DNA from: Fusibacter ferrireducens
Lineage (GTDB): Bacteria; Bacillota; Clostridia; Peptostreptococcales; Acidaminobacteraceae
Length of the DNA: 64,000 bases
Assembly (NCBI RefSeq): GCF_015352425.1
Contig: NZ_JADKNH010000009.1
Span: 1 to 64,000 of the forward strand
Direction of reading: 5' to 3'
A program made the position numbers and the translations under genes. This document shows positions 53,529 through 61,388 of this stretch, piece by piece (position 1 is the first letter of the stretch; every line of letters starts with the position of its first letter). A model generated the notes under the pieces. The model was not told the DNA's origin. It saw only the letters and a program-made list of their open reading frames with translations, and did not search any database.

Positions 53529-55097
53529 TTAAAAAGCATCCGCGATAACACCACCGAGAAAGTTAATCACTACATTTGGAAAAATCCCAAGTCCAACGAT
53601 AATCACTGTCAAAATAACAATTGGAACCAGCATAAAAGGTGAAGGATCTAGCGTTTCTGATGCTATCGACGCACCTGTATGATCCATCTGTTCTGAATGA
53701 TCTGATGTTTCTATAGCCTCTTTTTCCAATGAGGCCTCCACGACAATTTCATGCGCTTTTGCATTTTGCTGCTTTGCATTTTGTTTGCCGTTCACAAAAA
53801 AAGCCGTTACCGAAATTGGGAATAAATATCCAGCTGTAAAAAAAGCACTTAAGAGCAAAATAAAAATATAGAATAAATTATCGGCATTAAGTGCGCCTAC
53901 TCCCAAGAACCACTTACTTACAAAGCCATTCGTTGGCGGAATCCCCACCAGTGACACCGATGCTATCGTAAAGCAAATGAACGTTATCGGCATTTTTTTA
54001 CCTAAACCACTGATCTGGTGTATATATTTTTTATGCGTCATATGTGAAATGGCACCCACTGAGAAAAACAGTGTGATCTTAATTACAGCATGGTTGATCA
54101 TGTGCAAGATCGCCCCTACAAGGCCATTTGGATTCAGCATCAGTATGCCGAGAAGTATATACCCCAATTGCGAAATGGTCGAGTAGGCCAGTCTCTTTTT
54201 AAGATGATCTTGGTGTAGTGCCAAAAGAGAGCCCATTACCACTGTAATCACCACAAAAGGGATCAGATACTGAGTTACGTTCACAGCCTTGATTACGCTT
54301 GCTCCAAAGACAAAGTAAGTAATTCGAATCAGAGAAAACACACCACTTTTAACCACGGCAACTGCATGAAGCAATGCACTTACTGGTGTAGGCGCCACCA
54401 TTGCATTTGGAAGCCACGAGTGAAAGGGCACAAGCGCCGCCTTTACACCAAATCCTAGAAACATTGCAATATAACTAAAGCGAATTAAATCTTGGTCATA
54501 GTTGCTGAGATCATTAAATATACCCCTTGGCATAAATGTCATTGTGCCGGTAATTGAGTATAGAATCATCATTCCCAGTATGACAAGTGAAGCCCCTGCA
54601 AATGAATAGATCATATATTTTTTCCCACTGGAAAGCGCCTCTTCTGTACCAGTATGAATGACCAGAGGCAATGTACAAAGTGTTAAGAGCTCATAATAAG
54701 CGTAGAGTGTAAACAGATTTCCCGAATAGGCAACCCCCAAAATGACGGCAAGTGTCAAAGTGAAAAAAGTATAAAATTGCCTTGTTCTCTGTTCATGCTT
54801 CATGTATTCAAAGGCATAAAAAGCGGTCAGTATCCACAAAATAGAAGCCATTAGAGCAAATACGCGCGTCATCTGATCTATTTTGAAATAAACATCTAGA
54901 AAATCATTTACGCCAAGCACATGGAGCTGTAACAAAGGATTGCCAAAAAGAGAAGTTAAGACCAAAAGAAAATTGGCAAACAGAACTATTGACACAAACT
55001 TAGTAACGTATTCGTCCTTTATTATTTTTTTATCTGCAATGAGTAGCGTGCCCACTATGGGCACCCCCAGCGGTAAAAGCATTATTATTTTTTCCAT
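53529..55097 (-). CDS. MrpA/NuoL-type antiporter subunit (522 residues)
   Basis: The product has 522 residues with about 14 membrane segments. Motifs include LFTLYAYYELLTLCTLPLVIHTGTEEA, KAALVPFHSWLPNAMVAPTPVSALLHAVAVVKSGVFSLIR and AYSTISQLGYILLGILMLNPNG. The 'LLHAVAVVKSG' form is typical of MrpA/NuoL rather than MrpD. A hydrophilic insert (about 440-490, rich in Glu, Lys and Ala) lies before the last segment, which is unusual. GGAG precedes the ATG. Confidence 0.87.
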   Translation of the reverse strand: MEKIIMLLPLGVPIVGTLLIADKKIIKDEYVTKFVSIVLFANFLLVLTSLFGNPLLQLHVLGVNDFLDVYFKIDQMTRVFALMASILWILTAFYAFEYMKHEQRTRQFYTFFTLTLAVILGVAYSGNLFTLYAYYELLTLCTLPLVIHTGTEEALSSGKKYMIYSFAGASLVILGMMILYSITGTMTFMPRGIFNDLSNYDQDLIRFSYIAMFLGFGVKAALVPFHSWLPNAMVAPTPVSALLHAVAVVKSGVFSLIRITYFVFGASVIKAVNVTQYLIPFVVITVVMGSLLALHQDHLKKRLAYSTISQLGYILLGILMLNPNGLVGAILHMINHAVIKITLFFSVGAISHMTHKKYIHQISGLGKKMPITFICFTIASVSLVGIPPTNGFVSKWFLGVGALNADNLFYIFILLLSAFFTAGYLFPISVTAFFVNGKQNAKQQNAKAHEIVVEASLEKEAIETSDHSEQMDHTGASIASETLDPSPFMLVPIVILTVIIVGLGIFPNVVINFLGGVIADAF

Positions 55098-55130
55098 ATG
55101 TTCTCCAAAATATTCTCCAAAATTTCGTTT

Positions 55131-56609
55131 CTATATATAAATGCCACGTCCGATAAACTCGATGATAAACCCTGAGAATAAACCTGCTAAAACCATCACA
55201 ACAGATAAAATAATCAATGGCAGAAGCGTTCTCACAGGTCTAATTTTTGAGTTAAAAACCTTTCCAACTAGATTATCTTCTCCAAAGTAACCATTGATAA
55301 TAATTGGGAAGTAGTAAACTGCGTTGAGCAAACTGCTGGCGATTAACACAAAAAGTAACAAAATCTTTCCGGACTCAATGGAAGCCATCGCTAAATTCCA
55401 CTTGCTGATGAATCCCGGAAATATGGGGATACCAATCATCGAAAGCGAACTGATTGTGAATATACCCAGGGTTACAGGCATTTCTTTACCGATGCCCTTG
55501 AACTCGTCTATGGTTTTATAACCGGTCTGCTCAATAAAGGACCCCGCAGATAAGAAGAGACAGGCCTTCGTCACAGCATGCGCTATAATGTGATAGATCG
55601 CCATTATAAGTCCCAGTTTATTGCCTAAGCCGATTCCGAAGAAGATATACCCCATTTGCGCCACACTGGAATACGCAATCATGCGTTTTAATTCCTTCTG
55701 TGACCTTGCAAACAGTGACCCAAAGATCATCCCTAGGACGCCTAAAAATAATACCAAATCCAAAACAACTGTTCCCGACAAAATTGTCGTCCCATAAACC
55801 AAATAATAAACCTTGATCAAAAAGATAATCGGTGCCTTGATTACCAGCGCGGATAAAATAGCACTAGACGGACTCGGCGCAGAAGAATGGGCATCCGGCA
55901 ACCAAATATGGAGCGGAAACATGGCCCCTTTAATCCCAAGACCCACTGTAAATAAAATCATGCTGATGAGGATTAAATTGTGTTTGCCCTCTGCATTTTG
56001 GATCAATGCCTCATGAATATAGCTCATGCTCAAATGACCCGATATGGAGTAGACAAATGCGATCCCCATCAATACAAGCCCTGACCCCAATGAACTCAAA
56101 ATCAGATATTTGATAGCCGCCTTGATGTTGGCCTTTTTATCCTTGACGACAATGATCCCACAAGCCGCAAGTGTACTCACTTCCAAAAAGACAAATCCAT
56201 TAAAGATATCATAAGTAAAGACGATCCCCAAAAGAGAAGCCAAGAGTAAGAAATCTAAAGTATGAAAGAAGCCGATTCTGTTTGATTTAATTTCCTTTTC
56301 AAGACTGAAGTAGGAATACCACAAAACCATCAGATTAATAAAACAAAAGAGCAGTCCAATACCACTTTCCACCTCACCGATGCGAAGCACTATGCCAAAA
56401 GGTGCTGGAAAGTGACCTACGTCAAATAAGTATCCGCCATTAAGCGCAATATAGACCACATGGATCAAGTTAATCACTGTTACAAGGGACATGATTACAA
56501 GTGTTAATTTATAGACATGTTTTTTCTTTTTTAGAAGTGGTATGACAAATGCAAAGAGCATTAATATCATAATAGATGCCAACGGTATCAACTTAATCAA
56601 ATTTTGCAT
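55131..56609 (-). CDS. MrpD/NuoN-like antiporter subunit
   Basis: The product has 492 residues from the ATG at 56609 (AGAGGTGA upstream); a GTG four codons earlier is possible. About 14 membrane segments; motifs NGFVFLEVSTLAACGIIVVKDKKANIKAAIKYLILSS, KGAMFPLHIWLPDAHSSAPSPSSAILSALVIKAPIIFLIKV and AYSSVAQMGYIFFGIGL. This is the usual MrpD form, next to MrpC. It is the third NuoL/M/N-like subunit encoded in the operon. Confidence 0.88.
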   Translation of the reverse strand: MQNLIKLIPLASIMILMLFAFVIPLLKKKKHVYKLTLVIMSLVTVINLIHVVYIALNGGYLFDVGHFPAPFGIVLRIGEVESGIGLLFCFINLMVLWYSYFSLEKEIKSNRIGFFHTLDFLLLASLLGIVFTYDIFNGFVFLEVSTLAACGIIVVKDKKANIKAAIKYLILSSLGSGLVLMGIAFVYSISGHLSMSYIHEALIQNAEGKHNLILISMILFTVGLGIKGAMFPLHIWLPDAHSSAPSPSSAILSALVIKAPIIFLIKVYYLVYGTTILSGTVVLDLVLFLGVLGMIFGSLFARSQKELKRMIAYSSVAQMGYIFFGIGLGNKLGLIMAIYHIIAHAVTKACLFLSAGSFIEQTGYKTIDEFKGIGKEMPVTLGIFTISSLSMIGIPIFPGFISKWNLAMASIESGKILLLFVLIASSLLNAVYYFPIIINGYFGEDNLVGKVFNSKIRPVRTLLPLIILSVVMVLAGLFSGFIIEFIGRGIYI

Positions 56610-56613
56610 ATAA

Positions 56614-56976
56614 TTAATCACCTCTTAGATTTTGAATTTCGTCCAGTTCAATAGTGCCATATTTCTCGTAGAGCTTTATGGTAAGTGCCAGCATAAAAGC
56701 GGTAACGCTTACAGCTACAACGATTCCAGTGAGCATCAAACCCGTTGGAATTGGATTTACATACCCCGACGCGTGCATGACGCCATCAATAATAATAGGC
56801 GCTTCTTTACCTTTTATATAACCTAAATTTACAAACAAAAGAAAAATTGAAGTATCCATAATGTTCATGCCAATAATTTTCTTTATTAAATTATTATGGA
56901 GCAGCAATATCATGAACCCAATGCCGAACAAAAATATCGCGCCTACGATCATATAGTTATTCAACAAGATCTGCAT
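56614..56976 (-). CDS. mrpC: MrpC/NuoK-like subunit
   Basis: The product has 120 residues from the ATG at 56976, chosen because AAGGAG lies 9 nt upstream. Three membrane segments; the NuoK-like motif VGAIFLFGIGFMILLLHNNLIKKIIGMNIM is followed by 'GVMHASGYVNPIPTGLMLTGIVVAVSVTAFMLALTIKLYEKYGT', the MnhC signature. It overlaps MrpB by 20 bp. Confidence 0.92.
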   Translation of the reverse strand: MQILLNNYMIVGAIFLFGIGFMILLLHNNLIKKIIGMNIMDTSIFLLFVNLGYIKGKEAPIIIDGVMHASGYVNPIPTGLMLTGIVVAVSVTAFMLALTIKLYEKYGTIELDEIQNLRGD

Positions 56977-57394
56977 GTTCAAGTTCTCCTTCTTCAAAGA
57001 GTACAGCTATAAAGTAGAATGTGATGGCCACCACTAGACCTACTAAAATATTGAGTGGCATAATGAATCCACCGCTTAATAAAGATCCCGGCGTTCCGAT
57101 GCCAATAATGTCGTGAAGTCCTAGAAAAGCCGAAGCAAACACATAGCCCTTCAAAACGCCATATAAAACCAACGCAGAACATGCAAACCTCAGTAAGTAG
57201 TGATATTTAAATTTTGCATCTGTAGCACTACTGCCATTTACAAATCTAAAAAGAATTAAACTTGCACCTAATATACTACCGCCTGCAAAACCACCTCCTG
57301 GTGAAAGATGTCCGAATAAAATCACGTAAATACCAAAAACTTGGATAAAGGGTAACATCAAATTTGTAATGTTCTTAACAATGCTACTTTTCAT
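56957..57394 (-). CDS. mrpB: MrpB (MnhB-domain) subunit
   Basis: The product has 145 residues with four membrane segments. The MnhB signature is clear: PFIQVFGIYVILFGHLSPGGGFAGGSILGASLIL. In Bacillus this domain is a separate MrpB protein; here it follows two small subunits that replace the C-terminal half of MrpA. It overlaps the previous gene by 11 bp. Confidence 0.9.
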   Translation of the reverse strand: MKSSIVKNITNLMLPFIQVFGIYVILFGHLSPGGGFAGGSILGASLILFRFVNGSSATDAKFKYHYLLRFACSALVLYGVLKGYVFASAFLGLHDIIGIGTPGSLLSGGFIMPLNILVGLVVAITFYFIAVLFEEGELEHADLVE

Positions 57395-57671
57395 ATTTTG
57401 TTCCTCCCTTTTTGAGTACGATCATAATACATATAAGTGCTGTGAATATAACTGATGCTTCAACGAAAGTGTCAAAAGCTCTATAATCTAAAATCATGGC
57501 TGCCACAATATTGATGGCACCTGTATCCGTCATGGCATCATTCACGTATTTGTCCATAACCTCATTGTGAACGGGTGCATCCACACCCCCTATTGCTGGC
57601 ATATCCATCACTGCAAGCAATAAAAATCCAATAAAAAACATTGTTAAAAGAGTTGCCACAATTGATCTCAT
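57384..57671 (-). CDS. MbhE-like subunit (MrpA C-terminal piece)
   Basis: The product has 95 residues from the ATG at 57671 (AAGGTGA upstream); the longer reading frame before it belongs to another frame of the upstream gene. Two membrane segments and the segment 'APVHNEVMDKYVNDAMTDTGAINIVAAMILDYRAFDTFVEASVIFTALICI' are typical of the MrpA C-terminal end or of MbhE. The conserved Asp/Glu in YRAFDTFVE is intact. It is encoded separately instead of being fused to MrpA. Confidence 0.85.
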   Translation of the reverse strand: MRSIVATLLTMFFIGFLLLAVMDMPAIGGVDAPVHNEVMDKYVNDAMTDTGAINIVAAMILDYRAFDTFVEASVIFTALICIMIVLKKGGTKYEK

Positions 57672-57907
57672 TTTCGAATCACCTTTGTCTTTCTGAGGGC
57701 TATAATGAAAAAAATAGAAGTAATGCCCGCACCTACAGCCGCTTCTGTAATTGCAAGATCGGGTGCATTCATTCGTTGCCATAAAATTGCCATCATAAGC
57801 GAATACACCATGAAAATAATTACAGAGCCCAACAGATTTTTGGAAGCCGCAGCGGCAATAGAACCCACAATCATGATGACGAGTACGATTATATTAAAAA
57901 TATCCAT
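57668..57907 (-). CDS. DUF4040 / MbhD-like subunit (MrpA C-terminal piece)
   Basis: The product has 79 residues with three short membrane segments. The motif 'VIIFMVYSLMMAILWQRMNAPDLAITEAAVGAGITSIFFIIAL' is the DUF4040/MbhD signature with the conserved Asp and Glu (APDLAITEA). In Bacillus MrpA this is an internal part of the large subunit. Here it is a separate gene and overlaps MbhE by 4 bp. Confidence 0.92.
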   Translation of the reverse strand: MDIFNIIVLVIMIVGSIAAAASKNLLGSVIIFMVYSLMMAILWQRMNAPDLAITEAAVGAGITSIFFIIALRKTKVIRK

Positions 57908-57912
57908 GACTT

Positions 57913-58191
57913 CTAGTCCTTTCTCTTATAAATCGCTTTGGCAATCATATGTGTTGCAGTGGGATTTGTCGTCCAAAGAAACACGATTACCACAATGAGT
58001 TTTATCGTTGTAAAAGTAAATCCTGACTGAAGGATTAACCCCACAATGCAAAGAACAGCTCCGAGGGTGTCACATTTTGCCGCACCATGTGCCCTTGTAA
58101 GAGCATCTGGAAATCTGAGAACGCCAAGTGTGCCCACAAAGAAGAAAAACAGACCAAAGCCCATTAGAATCATAGAAAACAGATTAATCAT
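57913..58191 (-). CDS. mrpG: MrpG (MnhG) subunit
   Basis: The product has 92 residues from the ATG at 58191 (AGGAGG 8 nt upstream). Three membrane segments; the signature 'FFVGTLGVLRFPDALTRAHGAAKCDTLGAVLCIVGLIL' is that of MnhG. It is a small structural subunit of the antiporter. Confidence 0.93.
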   Translation of the reverse strand: MINLFSMILMGFGLFFFFVGTLGVLRFPDALTRAHGAAKCDTLGAVLCIVGLILQSGFTFTTIKLIVVIVFLWTTNPTATHMIAKAIYKRKD

Positions 58192-58450
58192 TTTCTGTGC
58201 CTCCTTTGATTTCTCTTGCAACAGCATATGAGCCTATAAAAGCAATCAACGTATAAACCAATACGACATCTATAAAATAAGTCTCCTTTAATAAGAAAGA
58301 AATCGTCGCTATAATGACAATGGTCTTTGTCGATATGATATTAATTCCAATAATGCGATCGCCTCTTGTTGGTCCCTTCACTACCCTATACATACATAGG
58401 CCAATGGTAATACCAAGAAAAATAACCACAAACAAATAAAATTTATCCAT
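58184..58450 (-). CDS. mrpF: MrpF (MnhF) subunit
   Basis: The product has 88 residues with three membrane segments. The signature 'RVVKGPTRGDRIIGINIISTKTIVIIATISFLLKETYFIDVVLVYTLIAFIGSYAVAR' with the conserved Asp residues is that of MrpF. It overlaps MrpE and MrpG by 8 bp. Confidence 0.93.
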   Translation of the reverse strand: MDKFYLFVVIFLGITIGLCMYRVVKGPTRGDRIIGINIISTKTIVIIATISFLLKETYFIDVVLVYTLIAFIGSYAVAREIKGGTEND

Positions 58451-58931
58451 TGATATCCCTCTCTATTTCACAGAGTTTTTTTTCAAGCAGCATTTCTGAC
58501 AGACCTTCTGAATACGATCGATTTAAACAATGAATCAGCAATTGATTGCCCTTGATGTCCACTGTCATGGTCCCTGGCGTCAACGTAATAGAGTTGGCTA
58601 GAATTGTCAAAAGCCACTCATCTGAAAGTTGACTCTCATAAGTGACAACCATGGGCTCAATATCCATATGTCTCGAGAGCGTAATCAATGCCACTTGAAT
58701 ATTGGCTTTAATCACTTCATAAAATAAAATACCACCATAGATTATCCACTTTATTAAAATACGTCCTCTAATATAGGGCCTTAAGAGGACTTTCGAATCC
58801 AAACTTTTAGAAATCAGAGTCGCAATCAACAGGGCTACAACTATATTGAGCACCGTAATATGTTCTGTTAATATTAAAAAGAATAGAGCCAGAATGCCTA
58901 TTTTTTCCGATTTATTGATCCATTTTTTCAA
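58443..58931 (-). CDS. mrpE: MrpE (MnhE) subunit
   Basis: The product has 162 residues from a TTG at 58931, chosen because GGAGG lies 7 nt upstream and because the longer frame includes the promoter. Two or three membrane segments; the signature 'IYGGILFYEVIKANIQVALITLSRHMDIEPMVVTYESQLSDEWLLTILANSITLTPGTMTVDI' is that of MnhE. It is the first gene of the operon. Confidence 0.9.
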   Translation of the reverse strand: MKKWINKSEKIGILALFFLILTEHITVLNIVVALLIATLISKSLDSKVLLRPYIRGRILIKWIIYGGILFYEVIKANIQVALITLSRHMDIEPMVVTYESQLSDEWLLTILANSITLTPGTMTVDIKGNQLLIHCLNRSYSEGLSEMLLEKKLCEIERDING

Positions 58932-58967
58932 GATGACACCTCCACAAAAACCACACTCTATTAACAC

Positions 58968-58982
58968 GCAATTAAGATGCCA
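58968..58982 (-). promoter_or_regulatory. sigma-54 promoter of the Mrp operon
   Basis: The minus strand reads TGGCATCTTAATTGC, with GG and GC 10 bp apart. The start site would be near 58956, about 25 nt before the TTG of mrpE, leaving room for the ribosome site. Confidence 0.75.
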
Positions 58983-59092
58983 TCTTTTGTGACAAGGCAC
59001 TTTTATGTCTTGTATCAATCTTCTAACAGACTGAAAAGGCTGATGTTCAGCAAGTAAAATTTTTTTTCGTCAAACGAAACATTTGTATTTTT

Positions 59093-59153
59093 TTTGATAC
59101 ATTTATGCCATTTTGGGGACAAATTAAAAAAAACAGCGTCAAAATGTATCAAA
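59093..59153. promoter_or_regulatory. candidate enhancer sites for the AcoR-like activator
   Basis: TTTGATACATTT (59093-59104) and its exact inverse AAATGTATCAAA (59142-59153) lie about 130 and 180 bp upstream of the -12 element of the Mrp promoter. The second copy overlaps the terminator hairpin of the activator gene. Confidence 0.45.
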
Positions 59154-59176
59154 ACAATACATTCAGACGCTGTTTA
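59126..59176 (-). terminator. intrinsic terminator of the AcoR-like activator gene
   Basis: AAACAGCGTC pairs with GACGCTGTTT, with an inner AATGTAT/ATACATT stem; on the minus strand a run of eight T follows. It separates the activator from the Mrp operon. Confidence 0.9.
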
Positions 59177-59188
59177 CAGTATTTTTGA

Positions 59189-59224
59189 TGCATCATTTCG
59201 AGACACATGTCTCAAAATGATGCA
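59189..59224. repeat. 18-bp-arm inverted repeat after the activator gene
   Basis: TGCATCATTT and GAGACA pair with TGTCTC and AAATGATGCA, with one mismatch pair and a 2-nt centre. It starts 4 bp after the activator stop. No T-run follows on the minus strand, so it may be a binding site (GAGACA/TGTCTC) or an mRNA-end stem. Confidence 0.65.
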
Positions 59225-59228
59225 CATT

Positions 59229-61202
59229 CTATAAAATCATATACTTCTCTATCTTTCTATATAGCGTACTTCTACCTATTTCCAACATTTTAGCAGCTTG
59301 CACCAAATTATTATCAGAAGCTTTAAGCGCATTAATAATAGCTTCTTTTTCAATGATATGAAGCGGTCTCACATAAGCTTCCGTTTCCCTTGCCACATCT
59401 TCTGTGACCATGCCAATCGTCTCTTTGATCGAATCTGGCAAGTGCTTACTCGATAAATTTTCATGCTCTCCCACAATGTTGGTGACCATCTGCATGACGT
59501 TTTGGAGTTCACGCACATTTCCTGGCCAACTGTATTGTGCCATAACCGTATAAAAACTTTCATCAATAGCAGATTTTTGGTCCGTTCTCTTGGTGAATTG
59601 CGCATAAAAAAAATCCACTAAAATACGTATATCTTCTTTTCGATCCCTCAGAGAAGGTGTCTTTATGGGCATGACATTTAATCGATAAAACAAATCATCT
59701 CTGAAATTCCCCCGTCTTACCTCTTCAGCCAAGTCCTTATGTGTTGCTGCAATAACTCTGACATCTACCGGAATGACTTCGTTACCACCAACGCGAACCA
59801 CTTGTTTTGTCTCGAGAACTCTCAGAAGATTGGCTTGTGTATCTAGAGGCATATCCCCAATTTCATCTAAAAATAAAGTCCCACCATCTGCAAGTTCAAA
59901 CTTGCCTGGATTGCCACCCTTTCTGGCACTTGTGAAGGCACCTTCCACATAGCCAAAGAGTTCGCTCGCCACGAGATCTCTCGGGATGGCACCGCAATTT
60001 ATAAAGACAAATGAATTATTTTTCCGTGGGGATTCATTGTGAATGCCTTGTGCAAACATCTCTTTTCCGGTGCCACTTTCCCCATGTAGTAAAATGGTCG
60101 CATCCGTCATGGAAATCATCTTCGCCAGCCTTATGGAATCCTTAATTTCTACACTATTTCCCAGTATGTCATCAAAGGTATAAATAGCTTTGGAACCAAA
60201 GAGTTTATTGACCTGAGAATATACTTTTTTAGTCTCTCTAATTGTGATCAGATACTCTTTAATACTTTCATCTTGAGAGAAAATCGGTTTAAAGGAAATC
60301 AATGCCGTCCTTTTTCGCCCATCCGAAAAAAACTGCAGTTCTTTTTCTTCATTGGATGACATTTCCTTTTTAATCATTTCCAATACTGGTTTTTTGACGA
60401 TGTCATCTATATGTTCACCCACTAACTCATCATAGGTTTTTCTAAACATTTTTTTTGTAAAATAGTTGATATCCGTTATAATCCCATCAAAAGTAATCGT
60501 CATAATCCCCTCAGATATGGTCTGCATAATGGCATCGAGATGCTCGTTTGCACGTCTGAGTTCTGCATTCCTCTGATTGAGTCTGAGCTCATGTTCAATG
60601 GCAAGCGCAGAGGCCAGCACCATCCCCAATGTATGCGGATGAACCGTTGAGCATTCGCCTGACATGCTCAAGACCCCAAGCACATTATTGTATTCATCCT
60701 TTATAGGCGCTGCTGACGTGGTCTTTCTATGATATGCCTGTCTATAATGCTCTGCCCCTAGAACTTGTAGTGCTATGCCTTTTTTAAGAGCAATCCCCGT
60801 CGCATTGGTGCCTACCTGCTCTTCTGTTACATTTTTCCCTGTGTGCAACAACAACTCAGAAGATAGCCCTTCATCACCAAGACTTGCCATGATAAAACCA
60901 TCTGCATCAATAAAACTGACCACCATGCCCACTTCACCCACAGCTTCATAAATCATTTCCATAAAAGGTAGGGCAATATCCAAAATTGGTTTAAAAGCTT
61001 TTTTTGTCTGCTCTAACTTTTCGTCGGTCAGTTCAATTTTGATCTTGCTACTCAACGGATCAACGCCATATTTTTTACTGCGACGCCAAGAATCCACAAT
61101 TTCTCGTCGCATAACTGAAGTATCCACTTGACCAGTGGCTATAAAATTTTCCCATTCTTTAATATATCTAATGTTGCCTTGGAGCATTTTTTTAGATGGC
61201 AA
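59229..61202 (-). CDS. AcoR-like sigma-54 activator (GAF, PAS, AAA+)
   Basis: The product has 657 residues. The start is a TTG at 61202 with AGGGGG 7 nt upstream; the ATG five codons later is further from that site. The N-terminus (IVDSWRRSKKYGVDPLSSKI) and GAF domain (about 60-200, VVSFIDADGFIMASLGDEG, GTNATGIALKKGIALQVLGAEHYRQAYHRKTTSAAPIKD) are typical of AcoR-type regulators. A PAS domain (about 220-320), AAA+ domain (about 340-570; GESGTGKE, LFLDEIGDM) and Fis helix-turn-helix (NLVQAAKMLEIGRSTLYRKI) follow. The sigma-54 loop reads GAFTSA instead of GAFTGA (near 420). It lies upstream of the sigma-54-controlled Mrp operon and is its likely activator. Confidence 0.93.
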   Translation of the reverse strand: MPSKKMLQGNIRYIKEWENFIATGQVDTSVMRREIVDSWRRSKKYGVDPLSSKIKIELTDEKLEQTKKAFKPILDIALPFMEMIYEAVGEVGMVVSFIDADGFIMASLGDEGLSSELLLHTGKNVTEEQVGTNATGIALKKGIALQVLGAEHYRQAYHRKTTSAAPIKDEYNNVLGVLSMSGECSTVHPHTLGMVLASALAIEHELRLNQRNAELRRANEHLDAIMQTISEGIMTITFDGIITDINYFTKKMFRKTYDELVGEHIDDIVKKPVLEMIKKEMSSNEEKELQFFSDGRKRTALISFKPIFSQDESIKEYLITIRETKKVYSQVNKLFGSKAIYTFDDILGNSVEIKDSIRLAKMISMTDATILLHGESGTGKEMFAQGIHNESPRKNNSFVFINCGAIPRDLVASELFGYVEGAFTSARKGGNPGKFELADGGTLFLDEIGDMPLDTQANLLRVLETKQVVRVGGNEVIPVDVRVIAATHKDLAEEVRRGNFRDDLFYRLNVMPIKTPSLRDRKEDIRILVDFFYAQFTKRTDQKSAIDESFYTVMAQYSWPGNVRELQNVMQMVTNIVGEHENLSSKHLPDSIKETIGMVTEDVARETEAYVRPLHIIEKEAIINALKASDNNLVQAAKMLEIGRSTLYRKIEKYMIL

Positions 61203-61388
61203 ATGGCAACCCCCTTCTCAGTTTAATTGTTGTGTCTATTTTATCAGAGTATTGAGACTTTCGAAATACATAAGTCGCTTATTTTTTATCAAAAAACATT
61301 TATTCTGTTGACAGCTCACATTAATGGGTATTAATGTTAGGATAACAGATATACGTATAAAACGGATTCTATTACGGGAGGCCTAAAC

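Noticed and set aside
51462-58931. Membrane-bound hydrogenase (Mbh) or complex I
   Set aside because: Only the antiporter-like and small subunits are present. No NiFe-hydrogenase, NuoB/C/D-like or ferredoxin-type genes occur in or near the operon.
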